Below the pieces are notes generated by a model. The model was given only the letters and a program-made list of their open reading frames with translations, was not told the origin of the DNA and ran no database searches. A stretch of DNA of 64,000 nucleotides from Actinomadura spongiicola (GTDB lineage Bacteria > Actinomycetota > Actinomycetes > Streptosporangiales > Streptosporangiaceae). A program made the position numbers and the translations under genes. The stretch is from the NCBI RefSeq assembly GCF_003432485.1, contig NZ_QVNQ01000001.1, positions 868,001 through 932,000 of the forward strand, in the 5' to 3' direction. This document shows positions 57,889 through 64,000 of this stretch, in pieces. Within the stretch, counting starts at the first letter, position 1, and each line of letters begins with the position of its first letter.

Positions 57889-58395
57889 TCAGTAACGGCC
57901 CACGACGTCGCGGATTAGCCCGTCCTGGATCAGGAACGCGTAGGAGAAGCTCTCGGCAGCGCCCCCACTCGTCTTGAAGTCGTAGTTCACGACGTAGCGG
58001 TCGCCGTCCCAGCGGCTCCCCGTCACCTTGTAGCGGCCGCCGACGTCCAGTACTTCGGGAATGAGGAAGCGATTCATGATGTCCGCGCGTGAGGGGTAGA
58101 TGCGGCCGACGCTGTCGAACCGGGCGTTCTCCGCGAAGGTGGCCTCGACCCTCTTCGGGTCGCCCGCGTTGGCCGCGTCCAAGAAGCGCCGCGCGACCCG
58201 TTCGGCCTCCGCCTTGTCGACGGGCACGGCAAGGGTGGACGCCCGAGGAGACTCCGATGCACCCGCCCCCGCGGACTGTTCCGGCGTACCACCGGCGTCC
58301 CCCACATAACCGCAACCCGTGAGAAGTGCCGCCGCAACGATTGTGAGGCCGACGTGTTCACGAAAGCGCACAACAAAATCACTGGCTCCTGCCAT
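57889..58395 (-). CDS. Lipoprotein with a SnoaL-like domain
   Basis: A 168-aa lipoprotein with signal segment VGLTIVAAALLTGCGYVG, giving a lipobox Cys at about residue 28, then a Ser/Ala/Gly linker. The C-terminal 115 residues resemble an NTF2-like fold (ERVARRFLDAANAGDPKRVE, RIYPSRADIMNRFLIPEVLD, AFLIQDGLIRDVVG). It is the second exported protein of this fold in a row, so the pair may have a common job at the cell surface. Expression is divergent from the LysR gene; the 243 bases between show no other gene. Confidence 0.8.
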   Translation of the reverse strand: MAGASDFVVRFREHVGLTIVAAALLTGCGYVGDAGGTPEQSAGAGASESPRASTLAVPVDKAEAERVARRFLDAANAGDPKRVEATFAENARFDSVGRIYPSRADIMNRFLIPEVLDVGGRYKVTGSRWDGDRYVVNYDFKTSGGAAESFSYAFLIQDGLIRDVVGRY

Positions 58396-58638
58396 GTTCG
58401 TCCCTCCGCTGCCTCGTCGGCGAGCGCAGGGTCTCCCGCGACGCTGGGGAAGGCCGCCGCCGCCGGAGGTCGTCCGTTGGGCTCAGCAAAGCGTGCGCCG
58501 CCCGCGCGAGTCCAAGACCTTTACCTATGCAAGAAGCGCATGGACGCCCAAGGGCACCCGCAGACGGCGAGAGAGCGTTGAGACCCGTGCCCATACAGTT
58601 GTTGCCTGGAGCAGCCCGTCGCCAGGGAGGACCCGCGC

Positions 58639-59583
58639 ATGGACGTGGACACGCGGTCCCTGCGGTACTTCATCGAGCTTGCCGAACAACTGAACTTCAC
58701 TCGCGCCGCCGAACGGCTCTTCGTCTCTCAGCCCGCACTGAGCCGAAGGATCCGTCAGCTAGAAGAGGGCCTCCGCACACCGCTATTCGAGCGGACCGGT
58801 CGCGAGGTCCTACTGACCGCCGCGGGCGAGGCGCTCCTCCCACTCGCCCGGCAACTCGTCGTCGACTGGCAAACGGCCCAGCGCACCGCACGCGTGGTGG
58901 CCGCGGCCCGAGCCCGAACCCTGCGAGTCGGATTCGAGGCCTCGGGCGCCGGAACGATGGCCACCCAGGCTTACACCGAGTTCATGCGGCAACACCCCGA
59001 TTCCTCCGTCGAGCCCAAGCGCTTCGAGTGGGGCGGGGAGGTCATGGCGCTGCACGAAGGCCTGGTCGACGTCGCCTTCGTCTGGCTGCCCGCCGACACC
59101 ACCGGACTGCACACCGAAATCGTGGCCGTCGAACGACGGATGGCCGGGCTGGCCACCGAACACCCGCTGGCCGGACGGAACACGATCTCGGTCCTGGAGC
59201 TGAACGACGACCCGATCGTCTGGACCCGGCAGGCACCGAAGGAGTGGGTCGACTGGTGGGCGGTGAACCCGCGTCCCGACGGACGGGAACCGCTGTGGGG
59301 ACCGGAGAACGACAACGTCGAGGAAATGCTCGAACACGTGGCCTCCGGCCGGGCGATCTGCATCAGCCCCGAGTCGATGACACTGCACTACAGCCGTCCG
59401 GACCTGACCTGGGTGCCTCTGAACGACGTCTCACCGCTCCGAATCGCCCTCTGCTGGCCGTTGAGCACCACCAACCAGTCCGTCGCCGCCTTCGCCTCCG
59501 TGGTCAGGCACCTGTCCAGGGAAACCATGCCCACCTCACCCCGCGACCCGATCCCCGGAGAAGCCTGCGAGATCGGCGACTGA
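58639..59583 (+). CDS. LysR-family transcriptional regulator
   Basis: A 314-aa LysR protein. The N-terminal helix-turn-helix is complete (SLRYFIELAEQLNFTRAAER, LFVSQPALSRRIRQLEEGL, TPLFERTGREVLLTAAGEAL), and the effector domain begins at RTLRVGFEASGAGTMATQAY. A GGGAGG precedes the ATG. It is divergent from the two SnoaL-like exported proteins and convergent with the metallo-beta-lactamase-fold gene. The target and inducer are not apparent. Confidence 0.92.
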   Translation: MDVDTRSLRYFIELAEQLNFTRAAERLFVSQPALSRRIRQLEEGLRTPLFERTGREVLLTAAGEALLPLARQLVVDWQTAQRTARVVAAARARTLRVGFEASGAGTMATQAYTEFMRQHPDSSVEPKRFEWGGEVMALHEGLVDVAFVWLPADTTGLHTEIVAVERRMAGLATEHPLAGRNTISVLELNDDPIVWTRQAPKEWVDWWAVNPRPDGREPLWGPENDNVEEMLEHVASGRAICISPESMTLHYSRPDLTWVPLNDVSPLRIALCWPLSTTNQSVAAFASVVRHLSRETMPTSPRDPIPGEACEIGD

Positions 59584-59690
59584 AGCTGCGTTGGACGAGC
59601 AGGATGGTTCGCCGTGAGCCGCACGATTGACTGCGTTCAGGACGACCAAGGCGCATCACATCCCCCTTCCGTAGGTGGTGCCCGACCGCG

Positions 59691-60569
59691 TCAGATGACG
59701 TTGCCCTCCTTGGCCGCCGTTGCGAGCGCGGCCCGGAGGCGACAGGCCCGATCAGCCGATCGGTGGTGCGAGGTACTCCAGCGCGTATCCGTCGCCGGAG
59801 GGGCCACGCGGGCGATGCCGGGTGAGTCGAGGTGGGCGCCGGCCACGAAGTGGTGGGGCCGGGTCAGTCGGTCGAGGAGGCCCGCTCGCGCGGTGCGGGC
59901 CTGGGACTGGTCGCCGTCGAACTCCCAGGTCACGTGCGGCTGATCGAACTGAAGTGTGGGGACGTGGACGGTGTCGCCCCAGGCGAGCAGGTGGCCGGCG
60001 TCGCTCCTGATCTCGTAGACGGTGTGACCGGGTGTGTGGCCCGGTGTCGGGATCGCGGTGGCCCAGTCGTTGATCGCGACCTTCTCCGACACGGGTACGA
60101 CCCGTTCGCGGATCGGTCCGAGCCGCCCAGTGAACACCGAGATGTCGCCCGCGCCGATCCACACGCGCTCAAGGCCGGTGAACGCCTCTGAACCGTCCGG
60201 CATGATCAGGCCGCTCACATGGTCTTCATGCCTGTGGGTGATGGCCACATCGGTGACCTGCGCGCGGTCGATTCCCGCCTCGTCGAGCGCGTCGTAGATC
60301 AACCCCATGGTGGGGTCGTGCCAGACGTTGGACGCGCCGGTGTCGACGAGAACCGAGCGCGCGCCGTCGGTGACGTAGAAGGCGTTGACCGACAGCCGCA
60401 GGTTGTCGCCGACCAGAGGGACGGCGGCCGGCAACTCGTCGAGCGGGCACCCATCCTCGCCACGAAGCCGTGTCGGCGGCATGTCGATGTACCCGTCTCG
60501 CAACGAGACCACCCGCAGATCGCCGAACTCGAACGCGGCATGGTGCCGACCCGTTGAGATCAACCGCAT
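59691..60569 (-). CDS. Metallo-beta-lactamase-fold hydrolase with a late frameshift
   Basis: A 292-aa MBL-fold protein. The metal motif HxHxDH is in AITHRHEDHVSGL, the later His in TPGHTPGHTVYEI, the bridging Asp in LLAWGDTVHVPTL, and the last His in FVAGAHLDSPGIA. The family end expected after GIARVAP is SGDGYALEYLAPPIG-stop, which is present in the neighbouring frame (stop at 59752). One base is missing at about 59807, so the product as read has an unrelated 37-residue tail. The catalytic core is untouched. It is divergent from an XRE-cupin regulator. Confidence 0.85.
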   Translation of the reverse strand: MRLISTGRHHAAFEFGDLRVVSLRDGYIDMPPTRLRGEDGCPLDELPAAVPLVGDNLRLSVNAFYVTDGARSVLVDTGASNVWHDPTMGLIYDALDEAGIDRAQVTDVAITHRHEDHVSGLIMPDGSEAFTGLERVWIGAGDISVFTGRLGPIRERVVPVSEKVAINDWATAIPTPGHTPGHTVYEIRSDAGHLLAWGDTVHVPTLQFDQPHVTWEFDGDQSQARTARAGLLDRLTRPHHFVAGAHLDSPGIARVAPPATDTRWSTSHHRSADRACRLRAALATAAKEGNVI

Positions 60570-60602
60570 GGAACCTCCGTCATGCTGGACGCACAGCGTG
60601 CA

Positions 60603-60635
60603 TCTTCAATAGAAGACGATCTCTTCTTTAGAAGA
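60603..60635. promoter_or_regulatory. Two TCTTC-N4-GAAGA palindromes, candidate XRE operator
   Basis: TCTTC-AATA-GAAGA (60603-60616) and TCTTC-TTTA-GAAGA (60622-60635) are identical in their arms and spaced 19 bases apart in the 111-base region between the divergent MBL-fold and XRE-cupin genes. Tandem dyads of this form suit cooperative binding of two regulator dimers. Confidence 0.6.
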
Positions 60636-60680
60636 AACCCTACACTGTGCCGGCGAGGTACCTGGCGATCGAGGAGCACG

Positions 60681-61289
60681 GTGGTCGAGCAAGACGGATA
60701 CGCGGCCGAACCACAGCACGGCGACGACCTGGCCGGCACGTTCGGCGCCAACGTACGGCGCCGCCGCGAGGAAGCGGGCCTGACGCTGGAGCAGTTGTCC
60801 ACTCGGTCATCGGTCAGCAGGGCGATGCTGTCCAAGGTGGAACGCGGTGAGAAGAGCCCGACGATCGGCGTCGCGTCCAGGATCGCCTACGCGCTCGACA
60901 CGTCGCTCTCGGACCTGATCGGTGCGCCGGCCGCAGCCGCGTCCGGTGCGGCCGTGGTCATGCGCAAGAACGATCGTCCCGTGTTCCGTGACCCGGAGAC
61001 CGGCTTCGAGCGGCACATGGTGTCGGCGGCCCCGGGTGCGGGAGATGCCGAGTTGATCGTCCACCACCTCCCCGCGCAGGTGTCCACGGGGCTGCTGCCC
61101 GCGTACCCGCCGGGCACAGAGAAACAGCTCGTGGTGCTCGAAGGAACCCTCACCGCTGCGATCGGCGGGATCAGCGAGACCCTGAACGCAGGCGACTCCC
61201 TGTACTTCCAGGCCGACGCCGACCACGGCTTCGCCAACCGAACGAACGCCCCCTGCGAATACATCATGGTCATCTCACGCAGAACCTGA
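60681..61289 (+). CDS. XRE-family regulator with C-terminal cupin
   Basis: A 202-aa regulator with GTG start at 60681 behind GAGGAG. The helix-turn-helix is at about residues 22-78 (FGANVRRRREEAGLTLEQLS, SRAMLSKVERGEKSPTIGVA) and a cupin_2 domain at about 120-200 (LVVLEGTLTAAIGGISETLN, DSLYFQADADHGFANR). In this family the cupin binds a small-molecule effector. The divergently transcribed MBL-fold hydrolase gene is the probable target. The frame is open to an ATG at 60582, but that would run through the tandem operator. Confidence 0.9.
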   Translation: MVEQDGYAAEPQHGDDLAGTFGANVRRRREEAGLTLEQLSTRSSVSRAMLSKVERGEKSPTIGVASRIAYALDTSLSDLIGAPAAAASGAAVVMRKNDRPVFRDPETGFERHMVSAAPGAGDAELIVHHLPAQVSTGLLPAYPPGTEKQLVVLEGTLTAAIGGISETLNAGDSLYFQADADHGFANRTNAPCEYIMVISRRT

Positions 61290-61792
61290 TCGCCCACAGC
61301 ACCACCGACCCCTCACCGAACGCGGCTGCGGCCGGCGCGGCCGTTCCGCACGTGGCGCTTCCGGGCATCCTTACCTGGCTACATGGAACAGGACTCGGCC
61401 GCGATCGTCACCAGGCTCATTACAGCTATGCGGGAATGTCGCTGGTAGACCGGCTCTCATGTCATCCCGTTCTGACCGAACTGGTGGACGATCCGGCAAC
61501 ACCAGACCGGACGCTCGTGACCGACCTGCTCCGCGCTGGCCGCGCCCGGAGACCGCGACAACACATATCGGCCATTCTTGCCCGTCCGAATCCACCCCAG
61601 CGGATAACGTGACCAACACCGAACAGGGCGGCCGTAGTGGATCGCTCCCATAAGACAGTGAGCCTGAGGCCGGCGAGGCAGTTCAGCAAGCCACCTCGGC
61701 CGCTATACACCGAGTCGCACCCGCAGCCGGCCAGCAATGTGCCGGAGCTGCGGCCCCGGTGGAATAGAGGCCCCTCGCTGGCCAGGGGCAAT
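61290..61792. other. Stretch without a convincing gene at a composition boundary
   Basis: No open frame here on either strand resembles a known protein; the longest ones (about 80-100 codons at 61352-61612 and on the opposite strand) have Arg-rich, family-less products. From about 61600 the base composition shifts to clearly lower G+C, which marks the left edge of the segment carrying the phosphoribosyltransferase-DprA genes. It may contain decayed sequence from an insertion. I see no terminal repeats or tRNA fragment that would name the mechanism. Confidence 0.5.
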
Positions 61793-61815
61793 CTGTCAGA
61801 CCTCACCACTATCTT
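61793..61815 (+). promoter_or_regulatory. PafBC-type (RecA-independent DNA-damage) promoter-like motif
   Basis: CTGTCAGAC (61793-61801), an 8-base spacer and TATCTT (61810-61815) follow the known mycobacterial layout TTGTCRGTG-N8-TANNNT. The TGTCAG core, the 8-base spacing and the -10 match; three of the nine upstream bases differ. Transcription would begin near 61822, inside the LexA box that follows. Confidence 0.4.
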
Positions 61816-61830
61816 CGAACGTATGTTCGT
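61815..61830. promoter_or_regulatory. LexA (SOS) box
   Basis: TCGAAC-GTAT-GTTCGT matches the actinobacterial SOS box TCGAAC-N4-GTTCGA at 11 of the 12 defined positions. It overlaps the end of a -10-like TATCTT and the predicted transcription start, the usual place for a LexA operator. The phosphoribosyltransferase gene is the only one it could control on the + strand. Confidence 0.75.
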
Positions 61831-61912
61831 AACTATCGCGACCATGTGCCTGGAGACGCTCTCCCGACGGCTGCCGAGCGCCACTGGCTTGATGCGCGTA
61901 TGGTTGTTGTCT

Positions 61913-62698
61913 ATGACATATCGTGACATCCCCCGACCATTAGGCTCAGATCGATGGGCCACTGCGGAGTGGGCGCGCTGGGCAATCGACTCCGGCCTGG
62001 CGCAGTCTGTGACTCCAATTCCGGAATCATCGTGCACACTGTGCTACGGAGCGGTTAACCATCGAGGCGATGGTATGCCGTTTTCGCGCTGTCAGAATTG
62101 CTCGAAGTATACCCGTGTCCTCGCGGGCTTCATTCCAACTGTCTACTCTCTCGATTTCGGACTTGAGTCGATGCTGCACCGATACAAGGACTTCGGACCG
62201 CAGCATCGCTGGATGGCGTCACCGCTGGCCAATCTGGCCCACGGCTTCTTAGCCGCGCATTGCGAATGCATCGTAGACAGGTATGGTGCCATCGATCTGG
62301 CCACCACGGTTCCGAGCGGGTCCACCTATCGGGGTTTCGATCATATGGCTGAAATCATTTCCAAGGTAAGCTCCTGGAGTGTGGACTGGGATCTTCAACT
62401 TCTTGAAAAGGCGAAACGCGGCCGTCCCTTACGTGGTGTAATAGACCCATCGTTATACCGGGCTGCTGATGTTCGGCGCATTAGCAGAAGAAGCGTGTTA
62501 CTCTTTGACGACACATGGACGTCTGGTTCCACGATCGCGAGCGCGGCGTCCGTGCTCCGCTCCGCCGGCGCGCGGCGGGTGGTGGCCTTCACGATCGGGC
62601 GGCAACTCAAGCCCGGCTGGGGTACATCGGACAGCCTTATCGAGGCCGTCGAATCCCGCAGAACCTCGCTGGGGAGGTGTGTTATCTGTGCACAGTGA
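61913..62698 (+). CDS. ComF-like phosphoribosyltransferase with zinc-ribbon, SOS-box controlled
   Basis: A 261-aa protein from ATG 61913 (the open frame is longer; ATG 61892 is also possible and neither has a clear Shine-Dalgarno). An N-terminal zinc-ribbon (CTLC at 41-44, CQNC at 60-63) is followed by LESMLHRYKDFGPQ and the PRPP loop RRSVLLFDDTWTSGSTIASA (about 193-212), the order of ComF-family phosphoribosyltransferases. A further pair, CVIC, lies four residues from the C-terminus. ComF proteins act with DprA in natural transformation; here a DprA-like gene overlaps the 3' end. A LexA box lies 83 bases upstream. Confidence 0.8.
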   Translation: MTYRDIPRPLGSDRWATAEWARWAIDSGLAQSVTPIPESSCTLCYGAVNHRGDGMPFSRCQNCSKYTRVLAGFIPTVYSLDFGLESMLHRYKDFGPQHRWMASPLANLAHGFLAAHCECIVDRYGAIDLATTVPSGSTYRGFDHMAEIISKVSSWSVDWDLQLLEKAKRGRPLRGVIDPSLYRAADVRRISRRSVLLFDDTWTSGSTIASAASVLRSAGARRVVAFTIGRQLKPGWGTSDSLIEAVESRRTSLGRCVICAQ

Positions 62699-64000
62699 AC
62701 GTGAACTTGAAGCGGCGACACTTCTGATGTTGCTTGACGCGCCAGGCATCGGGCCGGCTCGCATCATGTCGCTGCTCGACGAGTATAGCTCCGCGGCCGC
62801 AGCCAAAGGCGCGCTTCTAGGGAGCGGTTCAGAACGAGTACGGCAGTATCTTGAGCAGGCGGTCATCGACCCGTACATCACCTGCCTCGATAAAACCCAT
62901 GAGCTCGGCGGCGATTTCAAACTTTGGAATGACAGTGACTATCCGGCCAACCTGCGTCGCTGGAAGGGGCGTCCACCGGTCCTCTTCTACAAGGGAGACC
63001 TGTCGAGGCTGAAGCCACGCGCCCTGGCACTGGTAGGGCGAGTCGATCCCACGGGCACTGGGGTCCAGTCCGCTCATCGGTTCGCACGCAAATGCGTGGA
63101 GCATGGAATCGTTGTAGTAAGCGGTCTGGCAAGAGGCATCGATGGGGAGTCGCATCGAGGAGCGCTCGCGCAACCCTCTGGAAGCACGTACGCAGTCCTC
63201 GGTCACGGGATAGAGCACGCCTATCCCAAGGAGAACGCCGCGCTGTATGCGGAGATCCCACGACACGGAGCGCTCATCTCCCAGTTCATGACCGGAGTGG
63301 GACCTCAGCGGTGGACCTTCCCCGCGCGCAACGAGGTCATGTGCACGCTGGCCTTGGGAACGGTCATCGTCGAGGGGAAGCCGGGGTGTGGGTCCCTGAT
63401 CCAGGCTGATTTCTCCTTCAAGCATGATCGCCCTGTTTTCCTGTTGTCGAGGAACCTTCGTTCCGACAACGCGGAGTGGGCGCAGCAGCTCGTGAAGCGT
63501 GGTGCCCATGTCATTGAGCGCTTTGATCAGGTCCTAGAAGTGATCGAGGCCACTCTGGATGAATCGTCGAATGCGAAGGCTCCGATGGAGGCCCAAACTC
63601 TTTTCCATGTGGGCGACCATCAGTTGATGGGCGGGGCGTTGGCGCAACACAGCGATGTCGTAGCCCTGTTCGACCTGGATGGTGTTGTCATAGATACCCG
63701 TGAGGCCACAGCCGTTGCTCTCGCGAACATTGCAAGTCGACATGGTCCGGCCATCGTCCATCCTGGCGACGTAGACCCTGTTGGAAGCCCCATCTCAGTG
63801 CTCGGTCGACTCGGCGTCAGAAACGCTCGCGATATTTACCGGGCGGAGTACGATGCCGAGCTGCGAAAAGCTCTTGGTTCTGTCAGAGTATTCCGGCAGG
63901 TGGTCGACGGAATCCGAGATCTAAAGCGACACGGGATTCGCGTTGGTGCGGTGACCGCTCAGCCTGCCAGGAGAGCCGAAATGTTAGTGCCCAGGGAGGT
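62688..64000 (+). CDS. DprA-like (SLOG/Rossmann) protein fused to a HAD phosphatase, 3' end outside window
   Basis: Starts at GTG 62688, overlapping the phosphoribosyltransferase gene by 11 bases behind GGGGAGG; 437 codons are visible. Residues 9-90 are a helical N-terminal domain (TLLMLLDAPGIGPARIMSLL, HhH-like). Residues 112-290 are a DprA Rossmann domain: VVVSGLARGIDGESHRGALA, TYAVLGHGIEHAYPKEN and RWTFPARNEVMCTLALGTVI. The usual VGSR motif is VGRVDPTGTG. Residues from about 325 are a HAD-superfamily phosphatase (ALFDLDGVVIDTREA motif I; GAVTAQ as motif II), cut by the window end before motifs III and IV. DprA-HAD fusions are not part of normal competence systems. Confidence 0.8.
   Translation, partial: MHSERELEAATLLMLLDAPGIGPARIMSLLDEYSSAAAAKGALLGSGSERVRQYLEQAVIDPYITCLDKTHELGGDFKLWNDSDYPANLRRWKGRPPVLFYKGDLSRLKPRALALVGRVDPTGTGVQSAHRFARKCVEHGIVVVSGLARGIDGESHRGALAQPSGSTYAVLGHGIEHAYPKENAALYAEIPRHGALISQFMTGVGPQRWTFPARNEVMCTLALGTVIVEGKPGCGSLIQADFSFKHDRPVFLLSRNLRSDNAEWAQQLVKRGAHVIERFDQVLEVIEATLDESSNAKAPMEAQTLFHVGDHQLMGGALAQHSDVVALFDLDGVVIDTREATAVALANIASRHGPAIVHPGDVDPVGSPISVLGRLGVRNARDIYRAEYDAELRKALGSVRVFRQVVDGIRDLKRHGIRVGAVTAQPARRAEMLVPRE

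Noticed and set aside
61352..61612. 86-codon + strand frame between the XRE gene and the SOS box
   Set aside because: No ribosome-binding site or family likeness, and an equally long frame lies opposite; treated as non-coding.
61637..61912. N-terminal extension of the phosphoribosyltransferase to an upstream start
   Set aside because: The extension would be translated through the LexA box and predicted promoter and is rich in Pro/Arg/Ser without similarity; the start near 61913 fits domain borders better.
1..64000. CRISPR array, tRNA, rRNA or intact insertion sequence
   Set aside because: No regularly spaced repeats, cloverleaf with conserved T-loop, or transposase-like frame with terminal inverted repeats was seen on either strand.

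Overview
The window is high-G+C actinobacterial DNA with GTG and TTG starts, tightly overlapping operons, SARP/AfsR-, PadR- and HxlR-type regulators, Tat-type signals and perfect GC-rich hairpin terminators. The gene set (group 1h-type [NiFe] hydrogenase, LAL and BTAD regulators, MHS and DHA2 transporters) suits a soil actinomycete, perhaps Streptosporangiales/Thermomonosporaceae. That placement is inference.

Layout. 1-7.1 kb: the N-terminal part of a LAL regulator, a GlxA-type regulator, a small secreted peptide, three small stand-alone proteins (TfoX-N, MmcQ/YjbR and YciI types) and a NarL-type two-component pair. 7.4-10.1 kb: an ABC ATPase and FtsX-type permease, divergent from the pair. 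10-12.2 kb: an SDR/HxlR divergent pair and a DUF2087 regulator fused to a kinase-like remnant. 12.3-15.9 kb: a metal-chelate (FecCD) importer with a methyltransferase. 16-18 kb: a dormancy-like group (truncated Acg-type nitroreductase, DUF4389 gene with an in-frame amber codon, universal stress protein) with DosR-like boxes.

18.3-34.5 kb is the core of the window: a cytoplasmic group 1h-type hydrogenase with its maturation genes. On the + strand are PadR, a SIS-HypC fusion, a second SIS protein and HypF. On the - strand a gene-dense run carries a 965-aa and a 473-aa protein of unknown function, the maturation protease, HypA, HhyS, HhyL, a NifU-like protein, DUF5947, a 69-aa and a 36-aa protein, HypC, HypD and HypE. 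HypA, C, D, E, F and the endopeptidase could together build and insert the NiFe(CN)2CO centre; no HypB is visible. The stress genes beside it fit a hypoxia or starvation role.

34.6-51 kb is accessory: SDR/VOC/MFS with a divergent HxlR regulator, PadR plus membrane protein, a secreted FAD oxidase, an exported peptidase and beta-lactamase-fold pair, gene remnants, an MFS carrier, and a 1070-aa AfsR-type regulator divergent from a DHA2 exporter. 51-57.1 kb is a catabolic operon: GntR regulator, carbon-nitrogen hydrolase, DUF2848, HpaB-type monooxygenase, cupin, HpaC-type flavin reductase, then an MHS importer behind a terminator. 57-61.3 kb holds two SnoaL-like exported proteins, a LysR regulator and a metallo-beta-lactamase-fold gene (with a late frameshift) divergent from an XRE-cupin regulator.

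From about 61.6 kb base composition changes to visibly lower G+C. A damage-type promoter (a PafBC-like motif followed by a near-perfect LexA box) precedes a ComF-like phosphoribosyltransferase and an overlapping gene encoding a DprA-like protein fused to a HAD phosphatase, cut by the window edge. This is the strongest candidate for an undescribed system.
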